64,000 nucleotides of DNA from Ardenticatenia bacterium (GTDB lineage Bacteria; Chloroflexota; Anaerolineae; 4572-78; NAK82): assembly GCA_003130875.1 (NCBI GenBank), contig QEXY01000114.1:1-64000 (forward strand), read 5' to 3'. Both the position numbers and the translations under genes were made by a program. Position 1 is the first letter of the stretch. Every line of letters starts with the position of its first letter. Shown piece by piece: positions 44,347-53,175 of the stretch. The notes under the pieces are model-generated. The model had not been told where the DNA came from, did no database searches, and was given only the letters and a program-made list of their open reading frames with translations.

Positions 44347-45393
44347 ATGGCCAGGATTATTGACGTAATCGAAGCGCCCGATCAGCAACGCAATCAGATG
44401 GTGGTGCGTGTGCCGGAAGTGGGTGCCGGTGACTTTCGCCTCGGCTCGGCGATCATCGTGCGCGAGTCGCAGGCGGCCGTTTTCTATCGCGATGGCAAAG
44501 CATTGGATGTCTTTGGGCCGGGCCGACATCAAATCACTACCGCCAACCTACCCCTGCTCTCCAGTCTGCTGCGGCTGGCCACCGGTGGTAACGATCTGTT
44601 CACTGCCGAAGTGTACTTCGTTAACATGATCGAGTTCACCGACTGGAAATGGGGCACGCAAGAGCCGGTCACATTACGGGATCCAGACTTTGGCGTGGTG
44701 CGCGTGCGTGCGTTCGGCAACTACTCGGTGCAGATCTCAGACCCGCAGCTCTTTGTGACCAAAATCGTGGGCACCGGCGGCGGTTATCAGACCAGCCAGA
44801 TTCAGGACTTTTTGCGAGGGATCATCGTCGCGCGCTTTGCTGACGTTTTGGGTGAAAGCAAGGTGCCGGTTCTCGATCTGCCTTCGATGCAAGATGAGAT
44901 GGCGGCGGCGATGCGGAGCAAGCTGAGTGACGAATTCGACTCATTTGGGCTCGCGCTCAAGACGTTTTTCTTGCAGAATATCAGCCTGCCAGAGGAAGTA
45001 CAGAAGGCGATCGACCAGCGCGCGGCGATGGGTGCCATCGGCAATATGCAGCAGTTTATGCAATACCAGGCCGCGCAGGCAGTCCGCGACGCCGCCCAGC
45101 AAGAAGGGGGTGGAGGACTGGCCGGCGCTGGCGTAGGGCTGGGCGCCGGGGCGGGTTTGGGTGCCGTGTTGGGTCAGACGATGGCCCAGTCGATGCAGCC
45201 TCCTCAGCCGGGGCAACAGTCCGGCGCGGCTGCCGTACCTGAGGTGATGACCCTCTCTGAAGCGGCTGCCTATATGCGTGTGGGAGAGCAGGATGTGCTA
45301 GACGCCATCAACTCGGGTCAGCTGAAGGCGAAGAAGATCGGCACCAGCTATCGCATCAGCAAACAGGCGATTGATGAATTTCTAAAAAGTTGA
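44347..45393 (+). CDS. SPFH-domain protein with C-terminal excisionase-type HTH
   Basis: The 348-residue protein has an SPFH/YdjI-like domain at about 25-235, with VFGPGRHQITTANLPLLSSL and the downstream FGNYSVQISDP. A helical segment, a Gly/Ala/Gln-rich linker (about 255-295), and at about 300-348 a helix-turn-helix of the excisionase/MerR-like class (LSEAAAYMRVGEQDVLDAI) follow. YdjI relatives usually end in a zinc ribbon; here the ribbon is on a separate membrane protein and a DNA- or protein-binding HTH replaces it. It may form oligomeric membrane-associated assemblies. Confidence 0.8.
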   Translation: MARIIDVIEAPDQQRNQMVVRVPEVGAGDFRLGSAIIVRESQAAVFYRDGKALDVFGPGRHQITTANLPLLSSLLRLATGGNDLFTAEVYFVNMIEFTDWKWGTQEPVTLRDPDFGVVRVRAFGNYSVQISDPQLFVTKIVGTGGGYQTSQIQDFLRGIIVARFADVLGESKVPVLDLPSMQDEMAAAMRSKLSDEFDSFGLALKTFFLQNISLPEEVQKAIDQRAAMGAIGNMQQFMQYQAAQAVRDAAQQEGGGGLAGAGVGLGAGAGLGAVLGQTMAQSMQPPQPGQQSGAAAVPEVMTLSEAAAYMRVGEQDVLDAINSGQLKAKKIGTSYRISKQAIDEFLKS

Positions 45394-45408
45394 GAAAGGA
45401 ATGAGCGC

Positions 45409-45963
45409 TTGGGATTGGCCGTGTTGGACGACGATATCGCCCGCATCCTGATCAGCGAAGAAGAGCTGCGTCGACGCACCCGTGAATTGGGACAGCAGAT
45501 CTCGCGTGACTACCAGGGCAAGGACCTGCATCTCATCTGCGTGCTCAAAGGTGGGGTGACCTTTTTGGTGGACCTGATGCGCGAGATCTGCATCCCTCAT
45601 AGCATTGATTTCATGGCCACTTCCAGCTACGGGGATGCGACCGAGACCAGCGGTGTAGTGCGCATCTTGAAGGATCTGGACATCCCCATCGCCGGGCGCA
45701 ATGTGCTCATCGTAGACGACATTATCGATAGCGGATTGACTATTGCCTATCTGCGGCGCATCCTGCTGGAGCGTCAGCCAGCCAGCTTGCGCATCTGCAC
45801 TCTGCTCAACAAAAAAGAACGGCGTGTCGTGGATGTGCCACTGGACTACATCGGTTTTGACATTCCCAACGAGTTCGTGGTCGGTTATGGCATGGACTTC
45901 CGCGAATTGTATCGTAACCTGCGCTTCGTGGGTGTACTCAAGCCGGAGTTGTATCGCCCGTGA
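45409..45963 (+). CDS. hpt: Hypoxanthine phosphoribosyltransferase
   Basis: The 184-residue salvage enzyme converts hypoxanthine or guanine plus PRPP to IMP or GMP. The PRPP motif VLIVDDIIDSGLT is intact, as are the flexible-loop SSYGDATETSG, the GGVTFLVDLMR loop and the C-terminal DYIGFDIPNEFVVGYGMDF. The likely start is the TTG at 45409 behind AAAGGA; several in-frame GTG/TTG codons nearby are alternatives. It is 15 bases after the SPFH gene but probably unrelated to it in function. Confidence 0.95.
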   Translation: MGLAVLDDDIARILISEEELRRRTRELGQQISRDYQGKDLHLICVLKGGVTFLVDLMREICIPHSIDFMATSSYGDATETSGVVRILKDLDIPIAGRNVLIVDDIIDSGLTIAYLRRILLERQPASLRICTLLNKKERRVVDVPLDYIGFDIPNEFVVGYGMDFRELYRNLRFVGVLKPELYRP

Positions 45964-46001
45964 TCCTTTCGCATAGGACATCGCGATCGAGGTAGACGGC
46001 G

Positions 46002-47000
46002 ATGCCTGAATTGCGTCAGAACATGGCTACGAAACAGTGGGTTATCATCGCAGCGGAGCGTGCCAGGCGTCCCCAACAATTCCTGGAAACCTACCGACCG
46101 TCAACAGAAGAACAACCCGAATATGACCCGAGCTGCCCTTTCTGTCCGGGAAATGAGGAGCTGGAACGTGAAATCACGCGCGTGCCCCCCGGAGAGGATT
46201 GGCAGGTGCGTGTTCTGCTCAACAAATATCCTGCCCTGCAAAGAGAAGGGGAGCGCATTCGCTCTTTTGATGGTGTACACCGCCGCATTTCCGGCGTTGG
46301 CTATCATGAAGTGGTGGTCGAATCGCGGCGCCACAATGTGTGTCCAGCTCTTGCCGATGCCCAACACCTGTCCATGATATTACAGGCCCTCCAATCGCGC
46401 TGCTGTGAGCTGGCCCAAGATCCGCGCATCGAGCACATCATCTGTTTCCAAAATCACGGCGAGCGTGCCGGCACTTCCCTGCTTCATCCTCATAGCCAGA
46501 TCATTGCCCTGCCGGTGGTGCCGTACGAGGTGCGGATGCGCGCTGAGGAAGCCCGCCGTTATTTCGACGATACTGGCACATGCGTCTTCTGCCAGATGGT
46601 GGACGACGAGCTGCACGCAGGCGAACGTATCATCGTCGAGAATGCCTCTTTTGTTGCTTTTATTTTGTATGCGGCATCGTCGCCATTTCACACGTGGATT
46701 GTCCCACGCCGGCACGCGGCATCTTTCCTGCGCGCCAGCGCATCGGAGCTATCCGATTTGGGTGATATATTGCGCCGCGTATTGCGCAAGCTTTATCGTG
46801 GCTTGCACGACCCTGATTACAATTACATCATCCGTACCGCGCCGCTGCGCGATCCTGGCCACGAATACCTGCACTGGTATCTTACCGTGGTGCCTCGGGT
46901 GACGCGTGCGGCCGGTTTCGAACTGGGCAGCGGCATGTTTATCAACACAATGTTGCCGGAGGATGCCGCTGCCTTCCTGCGCTCCGTAAGCGACGATTAG
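46002..47000 (+). CDS. galT: Galactose-1-phosphate uridylyltransferase
   Basis: The 332-residue HIT-superfamily enzyme exchanges UMP between UDP-glucose and galactose 1-phosphate in the Leloir pathway. The catalytic motif HPHSQ lies at 162-166, with the nucleophile His164. CPFC at 45-48 and CVFC near 190 match positions of metal ligands. No galK or galE is adjacent. The downstream secreted glycoside-hydrolase-like genes make a sugar-use context plausible but have their own promoter. Confidence 0.93.
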   Translation: MPELRQNMATKQWVIIAAERARRPQQFLETYRPSTEEQPEYDPSCPFCPGNEELEREITRVPPGEDWQVRVLLNKYPALQREGERIRSFDGVHRRISGVGYHEVVVESRRHNVCPALADAQHLSMILQALQSRCCELAQDPRIEHIICFQNHGERAGTSLLHPHSQIIALPVVPYEVRMRAEEARRYFDDTGTCVFCQMVDDELHAGERIIVENASFVAFILYAASSPFHTWIVPRRHAASFLRASASELSDLGDILRRVLRKLYRGLHDPDYNYIIRTAPLRDPGHEYLHWYLTVVPRVTRAAGFELGSGMFINTMLPEDAAAFLRSVSDD

Positions 47001-47036
47001 AAACGCGCGATCCTTGCCATCCCTACCTCAGCCAGT

Positions 47037-47064
47037 TTGACAGTCTCCATTAGTATGTTAAGAT
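47037..47064 (+). promoter_or_regulatory. Promoter producing a probable leaderless transcript
   Basis: Consensus TTGACA (47037-47042), a 16-bp spacer and TAAGAT (47059-47064). The start would fall at about 47071-47072, exactly at the ATG of the next gene. Confidence 0.6.
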
Positions 47065-47071
47065 GAATCCT

Positions 47072-48334
47072 ATGGAACGTGATCAGCGTATACGCAGGTT
47101 GAGTCGACGACATTTTCTCATCGGTTTGGGCGCTGCCGCCGGCGTCTCGCTCTTACAAAGTTGCCGCTTGAGCGAATTTATTGCGAGTGTGCGTGAGGGA
47201 ACGCCTGTGCCCACGTTTGTTTCCACCTCGATACCGCCGTCACCCTCGGCTACGCGCACACCATCTGCCACCCCTTCACCGCCCCCGCCGCCATCACCAT
47301 CTTTATCCCCCACCCCGACAAGCACGCCATCGCCCATCCACACTCCCACTCCGACGTCGACACCTACTCCGACGCCGACACCCTATCCGCCTGGTCCGCC
47401 GAGCAAACTGGGCATCTTCATAACCCGCTCCGACCCACAAATCACCCGGCTGATCGAGGTGGGCAAGCCGGCGCTGTTGAAGACTCTGGATCTGGATCCC
47501 AATCTAGGGCGCTTCACCAAGACACACTCTCCCACCACGATCGTGATAGGGCGCATCATGGCAGAACAAGTGGATCTGACGGCGGATCCGATCCCACTGG
47601 CGCGCCAGATGGCGGAACAGCTGTTGCAGCATGCGCTGGAGCCAACGCGCTTTGAATTTTACGACGCCTGGGAGGGCTATAATGAGCCAGTTGCGGACAC
47701 CGTGGACAAAATGAAGCGCTTGGCCGACCTGGAAGCCGAGCGCACGCGCCTGCTAGGCGAACAAGGCGTGCGATCCGTCGTGGGCAACTTCGGCGCAGGC
47801 CATCCGCCGTTGGAGTTGTGGGAGCACTTTAAGCCTGCGCTGGAAGCTGTGCGACAATACAAGGGTTTCCTGGGTTTGCATGAGTACTCGGCGCCGATCA
47901 TGCAGTGGGGATTCGGCAAATTGCAGTCCACGCCAGGAAGTGACGAAGGGGACGAAGGCTGGCTCACCTTGCGCTATCGCAAGGTTTACCGTTATCATCT
48001 GAAACCGATGGGATACGGAGATCTGCCGCTGCTGATCACTGAATGCGGCGTAGATGGCACCGTTCGACCGCGTCCAGGCCCGCCTGAGGCAAAGGGCTGG
48101 CGCGATTTCGAATTGTACTGGCACTCCAACGGATTGCGAGACGACATGCCCGGCGTCTATATGGACCAACTGATCTGGTATGACAGCGAGCTGCAAAAGG
48201 ATGACTACGTCAAAGGTGCCGCGGTCTTTGTCGCCGGAGGCTCTGAGGAGTGGGAGAGCTATGACATATTGGGGCGCACGATCGAACTGTTGACACAATA
48301 TCTGAGCGTCCATCCACCCAAGTCCGCTCAGTGA
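47072..48334 (+). CDS. Exported clan GH-A-like glycoside hydrolase with Pro/Thr linker
   Basis: The 420-residue protein starts with a Tat-like signal (RRLSRRHFLIG) ending in a possible lipobox with Cys31 (LLQSC). A Pro/Thr/Ser-rich linker (about 45-110) and a TIM-barrel-like domain follow. Two glutamates are placed as in clan GH-A: Glu205 in EGYNEP (acid/base) and Glu324 in LITECG (nucleophile). The family and substrate are not clear. I prefer the ATG at 47072 because the promoter's -10 overlaps the alternative ATG at 47063 and no ribosome site exists for either. It is followed by another secreted protein. Confidence 0.75.
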   Translation: MERDQRIRRLSRRHFLIGLGAAAGVSLLQSCRLSEFIASVREGTPVPTFVSTSIPPSPSATRTPSATPSPPPPPSPSLSPTPTSTPSPIHTPTPTSTPTPTPTPYPPGPPSKLGIFITRSDPQITRLIEVGKPALLKTLDLDPNLGRFTKTHSPTTIVIGRIMAEQVDLTADPIPLARQMAEQLLQHALEPTRFEFYDAWEGYNEPVADTVDKMKRLADLEAERTRLLGEQGVRSVVGNFGAGHPPLELWEHFKPALEAVRQYKGFLGLHEYSAPIMQWGFGKLQSTPGSDEGDEGWLTLRYRKVYRYHLKPMGYGDLPLLITECGVDGTVRPRPGPPEAKGWRDFELYWHSNGLRDDMPGVYMDQLIWYDSELQKDDYVKGAAVFVAGGSEEWESYDILGRTIELLTQYLSVHPPKSAQ

Positions 48335-48346
48335 AAGGAGATCAAC

Positions 48347-49366
48347 ATGCACGGAAGTGTGATACAGATACGACTCATACTGGTGGCGGCATTGAGCTTG
48401 ATGGTAGCGTTGGCTGCCTGGGGTGTTCCTCGGGTGCATGCGGCTGCGCCACATCAGGGCACCGGCATGGAGGATGCAGCCGTGTTGGCGGCTGCAGGCG
48501 TGGGAGGGCATCTCGCCCCCGATGAACAGACGTGGTATCGCTATTATCCGTCAGGTGCTTCGCTCAACCGCACCGATGCCGTCACGCTGATCTTCAAGCC
48601 AGCGGTGCAGCTGGGAGCGGAGGCCATGTATGCCGGATTTCAGATCTTTTCCCCGCGCCAAGTGACGAGTGGTCAAGATGTCGACACATTGGCACCGATC
48701 GGTGTGGGGACGCGTGTGTCGCGTGACGGCGACCCCGACACTGCGGAATACCTCTGGCAAGGGGTATTGCCCGGCGCCGACCCCTACTATGTTCGGGTGT
48801 ATAACCACACCTCACTGGGCATCGACTTCTGGCTCTTCCCGGATGATGTGGTGCACCTGGTGATCCCAGAATCGCCATCCGAGACCGAGCCGGGCGCTGA
48901 GGGAACACCTGTTGCCGCAGTATCGGATATCGAAGAAGATTTTCCTTGGGATGGTGCTGCTATAGGTCATTTGGAGGTCGGCCAGAAAGCATGGTATCGG
49001 TGGGGAGCGCCGGGGGAAATTGGCAAACGGCGTGAGTATGCTTTCACTCTGTTCTTTATGCCGGGAAACACGGTGTTCGCCGACCGCGTGAAGTTCGAGT
49101 TATTGACTGAGGCACAACGTCAGGCGCGTCAGAGTGGCAACGTGCTCGCCAACACGGGCGCCGGGGCAATCGTCTCGCGCGATGGGGATCCGGTCACCGG
49201 CGAACGTTTCTGGCACGGACACCTGATCGCCGGCGAGGCGTTCCTGCTCCACATTGCCAACGACTCGGATGTTCCGATCGATTACTGGCTTTTGCAAGGA
49301 GACATCGAGCGACTCGAACTGGAGAAGTACGCCACACCGACGCCTACTCCCACTCTTACGCCATGA
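48347..49366 (+). CDS. Secreted protein with duplicated beta domain
   Basis: The 339-residue protein has a signal peptide (about 8-32) and two similar ~115-residue segments. Each contains a GHL-x-EQTWYRY/GQKAWYRW start, a VSRDGDP motif and a final IDFWL/IDYWL strand. The tail is Thr/Pro-rich. An internal duplication is evident by eye. It does not match a family I can name; a carbohydrate- or surface-binding role would fit its position after a glycoside-hydrolase-like gene, but this is inference. AAAGGAG precedes the ATG. Confidence 0.7.
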   Translation: MHGSVIQIRLILVAALSLMVALAAWGVPRVHAAAPHQGTGMEDAAVLAAAGVGGHLAPDEQTWYRYYPSGASLNRTDAVTLIFKPAVQLGAEAMYAGFQIFSPRQVTSGQDVDTLAPIGVGTRVSRDGDPDTAEYLWQGVLPGADPYYVRVYNHTSLGIDFWLFPDDVVHLVIPESPSETEPGAEGTPVAAVSDIEEDFPWDGAAIGHLEVGQKAWYRWGAPGEIGKRREYAFTLFFMPGNTVFADRVKFELLTEAQRQARQSGNVLANTGAGAIVSRDGDPVTGERFWHGHLIAGEAFLLHIANDSDVPIDYWLLQGDIERLELEKYATPTPTPTLTP

Positions 49367-49438
49367 AACTTCACACCGGATGTCACTTCAGGCATTACTC
49401 TCCAGAACAGTTCATCAATTGCCAGAGGAGCTCGCACT

Positions 49439-50317
49439 ATGAGTGAAGAAGTAGAACACGTGTTGAGCGTCGGTTGTGAGTGCGGGGAAGGCCCCCTGTG
49501 GGTACCCGAAGAGCAAGCGTTGTACTGGGTGGACATCCCAGCCTGCAAAGTCTTTCGTTACCATCCGGAAAGCGGTCGACATACCATCTTCACTTTCGAG
49601 GTGCCGGTGTCCGCTTTGGGGTTGCGTGAAGTCGGAGGGTTTGTCGTCGCCACGGCGAAGGGTTTCGCCTTCTGGCAGCCACCGGCGACGCAATTGCAGT
49701 TTATCGCAGATCCGGAAGCAGACCGGCCGGACAATCGCTTCAACGACGGTGCGGTAGATCGCCAGGGCCGTTTTTGGGCCGGCACGATGAACAACGTGCA
49801 ACCTGAGGCACCGGACGGCGCGCTCTATCGTCTCGATGTCGATCTGTCTGTGCACAAGATGGCCGAAGGGTTTGCCGTCTATAACGGCGGCGCCTGGAGC
49901 CCGGATGGTCGCACGATGTACGTCACCAATACGCTGCGCGGCGAGATCTGGGCGTATGAATTCGATCCGGCCACCGGCGAGCTGGGAGGTCGCCGTCTTT
50001 TCGCGCGCGTGCCGGAGGAAGAGGGTTGGCCGGACGGGCACACGGTGGACAGCGAGGGATGTCTGTGGAGCGCACACTGGGGCGGATGGCGTGTCACCCG
50101 GTACGATCCCGAAGGCAAAATCGAACGTGTCATCCGGATGCCGGTGAGCCAGGTGAGCTGCTGTCGCTTCGGTGGCGCAAATCTGGATGTGCTGTATATC
50201 ACCACCGCATGGGAAGGGATGACCCTAGAACAACGCCATGCTGAGCCGATGGCGGGAGATTTGTTCCGCATCCACGTGGATGTCAAAGGCCTGCCTGAAC
50301 CACGCTTCAAAGGGTGA
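49439..50317 (+). CDS. SMP-30/gluconolactonase-family protein
   Basis: The 292-residue six-bladed propeller enzyme has the metal-site motifs of the family: CGEGPLW (Glu ligand), NRFNDGAVD (Asn) and a later WPDGHTVD (Asp). Relatives hydrolyse sugar lactones such as gluconolactone or related aldonolactones. GAGGAG is upstream of the ATG. It is cytoplasmic, since no signal is seen, in contrast to its exported neighbours, and could act on products of imported sugars. Its stop directly precedes the GTG of the next gene. Confidence 0.88.
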   Translation: MSEEVEHVLSVGCECGEGPLWVPEEQALYWVDIPACKVFRYHPESGRHTIFTFEVPVSALGLREVGGFVVATAKGFAFWQPPATQLQFIADPEADRPDNRFNDGAVDRQGRFWAGTMNNVQPEAPDGALYRLDVDLSVHKMAEGFAVYNGGAWSPDGRTMYVTNTLRGEIWAYEFDPATGELGGRRLFARVPEEEGWPDGHTVDSEGCLWSAHWGGWRVTRYDPEGKIERVIRMPVSQVSCCRFGGANLDVLYITTAWEGMTLEQRHAEPMAGDLFRIHVDVKGLPEPRFKG

Positions 50318-52102
50318 GTGCTGCTGGGGATGAGCACCATTGGGCGCAGCAGGTCGCTGACCGCCTTATGGCCTCTTTATGCCCTGGTGGTTGCGCTTGT
50401 GATCCTGCTGGTAGCGGAGGCAGGGAACGGTTTCCCGCAGCTCGCCTTCTACCTGACCGGTGAAGAGGAGTTGCTCCCCCAAGTGACCGGTCTCATCCAG
50501 CTGGTTTTCAACCTGACGCGTCCCCCATTGCAGCTGGCTGAGGAAGTGCCGGTGGCTCATACGGGTCTGAATCCATTTGGCGTCAACACCTTTCTTCAGA
50601 ATGAGGCAGACCCCCTCAAGCGACGGCGTGCCATCGAGATGATCGCAGCAGCGGGCTTCCGTTGGATTCGCCAGGAATTCCCTTGGGAGGACATCGAGAT
50701 CCATGGCCCGGGCGATACCATCGATCGGCGTCACACACCGCCCCGCTCGGCCTGGGAGAAGTATGATCAGATTGTGGAGTTATGCCAGGCATATAATATT
50801 CAAATCATCGCTCGTCTCAGCACGCCACCTGACTGGAGCCGCAGTGCGGGCAAGCAGAAGGGCGCTTTTGCGCCACCCGATAATCTGGAGGACTTCGGCA
50901 ACTACGTCGAAGCGGTGGTACGCCGCTATCGTGGGCGCATCCGTTACTATCAGATCTGGAATGAACCGAACATCTATCCGGAGTGGGGTGAACAACCGGT
51001 GGATGCCCGCCAGTATGTCGCTCTGCTCAAAGAGGCCTATATCCGGGCCAAGGCGGCAGATCCGGACGCGGTGATCATCACCGGTGCTCTCGCCGCGACC
51101 ATCGAGTTAGATCGCTATCCGCATGGATTGACGGATGCATTGTTCCTCCAACAGATGTACGATGCCGGCGCAGCACCCTATTTCGACATACTGGCCATCC
51201 AGGGATACGGCCTGTGGTCCGGTCCGTATGATCGCCGGATGCAGCCGCGTGTGCTCAATTTCTCGCGTCCGCTGTACATCCGCGACATTATGGTGCGTAA
51301 CGGGGACGCCCATAAGCCGATCTGGCTTTCCGAAATGGCCTGGAACGCGCTGCCGCCGGATGTGGCATTGCCAGCTGCCTATGGTCGGGTGACGCTTGAG
51401 CAGCAGGCGCGTTATGCCGTGCTGGCTTATCAACGTCTCCAAGAAGAATGGCCGTGGGTGGGTGTCGCGACCTATTGGTTCTTAAAGCAGGCGGATGAGC
51501 GAGAGCGGGAGCGCAATCCCCAGTATTACTTTCGCATGCTCGAGCCCGATTTTACCCCTTTGCCGGTCTATCATGCCTTGCGGGCTGCAGCGCATATGCC
51601 GCCGATCATGTACCGCGGTTATCATCAGGAAGACCATTGGGCAGTCGAGTACGATGCAGGTTGGGAAAGTGCGCGCGACCCACGCGCCGTTTTAGGGGGA
51701 TACCGCCATGCGTTGCGCAATGGGGCACGTGTGCAATTCACCTTCAACGGAACCGACCTGTGGCTGGTGGCATTCTCCTCAGGAGGCTGGCTGCGCGTCA
51801 CGGTCGACTCAGATGCGGAGTTTGGGGTGCGTCTGCCCGCTTGCGCTGAGAGAAATAGTGTATCCATCCCATTAGCGCGTGGGTTATCACCCGGTCGTCA
51901 TCAGGTCGTTCTCACTGCGTGGTCGGACGCAGAGGGGAACATGCCATCCATAGATGGCTGGATTGTCCAGGACCTATGGTTTGAATGGTGGGCACGGCGC
52001 AGCCTGAGCTACCTGGCTTTGGGGGGTGCTATCAGCGGCCTGGCCTGGCTCGTGCTCCATCAGCGTGCGGTGCTAGGACGCAACGCATCGCCTAGGCAGT
52101 GA
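50318..52102 (+). CDS. Membrane-anchored GH39-like glycoside hydrolase
   Basis: The 594-residue protein has an N-terminal helix (about 17-37) and a C-terminal helix (about 562-582), leaving a large extracytoplasmic part. A TIM barrel carries Glu216 in YYQIWNEPN (acid/base) and Glu339 in IWLSEMAWN (probable nucleophile), as in clan GH-A families such as GH39. A beta-sandwich-like domain follows (about 430-555). Substrate unknown; beta-xyloside or similar would be typical. The start is GTG at 50318, directly after the previous stop, or ATG at 50330. Confidence 0.8.
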   Translation: MLLGMSTIGRSRSLTALWPLYALVVALVILLVAEAGNGFPQLAFYLTGEEELLPQVTGLIQLVFNLTRPPLQLAEEVPVAHTGLNPFGVNTFLQNEADPLKRRRAIEMIAAAGFRWIRQEFPWEDIEIHGPGDTIDRRHTPPRSAWEKYDQIVELCQAYNIQIIARLSTPPDWSRSAGKQKGAFAPPDNLEDFGNYVEAVVRRYRGRIRYYQIWNEPNIYPEWGEQPVDARQYVALLKEAYIRAKAADPDAVIITGALAATIELDRYPHGLTDALFLQQMYDAGAAPYFDILAIQGYGLWSGPYDRRMQPRVLNFSRPLYIRDIMVRNGDAHKPIWLSEMAWNALPPDVALPAAYGRVTLEQQARYAVLAYQRLQEEWPWVGVATYWFLKQADERERERNPQYYFRMLEPDFTPLPVYHALRAAAHMPPIMYRGYHQEDHWAVEYDAGWESARDPRAVLGGYRHALRNGARVQFTFNGTDLWLVAFSSGGWLRVTVDSDAEFGVRLPACAERNSVSIPLARGLSPGRHQVVLTAWSDAEGNMPSIDGWIVQDLWFEWWARRSLSYLALGGAISGLAWLVLHQRAVLGRNASPRQ

Positions 52103-52140
52103 TAGCCCAACCGACTGGATTCCTGTTCGGATCGCGCCAC

Positions 52141-53175
52141 TCAGTGGGCGCGTTGTACCAGGGAAAGCGCCAGCTCGCGCAACACTCCAGTCGCTTGAGG
52201 CTCGGCGCCTAACGCCTCGATCTCCGCCAGCGTTTCGTGCAAGTAACGGGTGGCGAGCTGTTCAGCGTATGCACGCGCGCCGCACGCATCCAGGATGCGC
52301 ACAGCCTCGATTACATCAGCTTCGCTCAACTGCTCCTGAGAATAGAGATGACGCAAGCGATTCGCCCATATATCCTCAGCTTTGTTCAGGGCGTAAATAA
52401 CCGGCAGAGTTTTCTTACGGCTGCGCAGATCATCCGCGACCGGTTTGCCGGTCACCTCGGGTTCCCCCCAGATACCCAATATGTCGTCCTGGATTTGGAA
52501 GGCGAGACCCAACTTTTCTCCGACGCTACGATAGCGCTCGGTGAGTATCATCTCACCCAAGGCGACCAATGCTCCCAATTGCATAGCACACCCCAAGAGC
52601 GCCGCGGTCTTTCCGGTGATCATGGCCATATAAGCATCGGCGTCCACTTCCAGCGTGCTCTCGAAAGCGAGATCCAGGTGTTGGCCGCGGCACAGTGCCA
52701 GACACGCTTCATCCAAGATGCGCAGGGCGGAGACCACGCAATGAGCTGGGATGCCGTAGCACGATAGGCGCTGCAAAGCCAGGTGAGCCAGCACAAACAT
52801 GGCGTCGCCGGTGTTAATGGCTTGCGCATCGCCCCACAGTGACCACACCGTGCGTCGTCCACGCCGCGTGGGACTACGGTCCTCAATGTCGTCGTGCACC
52901 AGGGAGAAATTGTGGATGATCTCCACCGCCGCTGCGGCTGGCAGAGCGCTCTGGGGGGAGCCACCAGCTGCCTGACAAGCCAGGAGTGTCAAGAGGGGGC
53001 GCAAGCGTTTGCCGGTACGCGCCGTAGTAGGTCGAAAGTGCTCATCACTCCATCCCATGTGGTAGTGCATCATGCCGGCGAAGGCATCATTCCCGCTCTC
53101 AGGCGACAGCATACACGCACGCAATTCCTGTTCGATGAGTGGCATAAATGTGTCCATTGCTTGCTGCAAACTCAT
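52141..53175 (-). CDS. Trans-prenyl diphosphate synthase
   Basis: The 344-residue enzyme of the polyprenyl synthetase family condenses IPP units onto allylic diphosphates. The first aspartate-rich motif appears as DDIED in [16 protein letters not shown], the second as DDILG in FQIQDDILG, with GKRLRP upstream. Product length (C15, C20 or longer) cannot be judged by eye. Its ATG overlaps the TGA of fni (ATGA), so the two isoprenoid genes are coupled. Confidence 0.92.
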   Translation of the reverse strand: MSLQQAMDTFMPLIEQELRACMLSPESGNDAFAGMMHYHMGWSDEHFRPTTARTGKRLRPLLTLLACQAAGGSPQSALPAAAAVEIIHNFSLVHDDIEDRSPTRRGRRTVWSLWGDAQAINTGDAMFVLAHLALQRLSCYGIPAHCVVSALRILDEACLALCRGQHLDLAFESTLEVDADAYMAMITGKTAALLGCAMQLGALVALGEMILTERYRSVGEKLGLAFQIQDDILGIWGEPEVTGKPVADDLRSRKKTLPVIYALNKAEDIWANRLRHLYSQEQLSEADVIEAVRILDACGARAYAEQLATRYLHETLAEIEALGAEPQATGVLRELALSLVQRAH

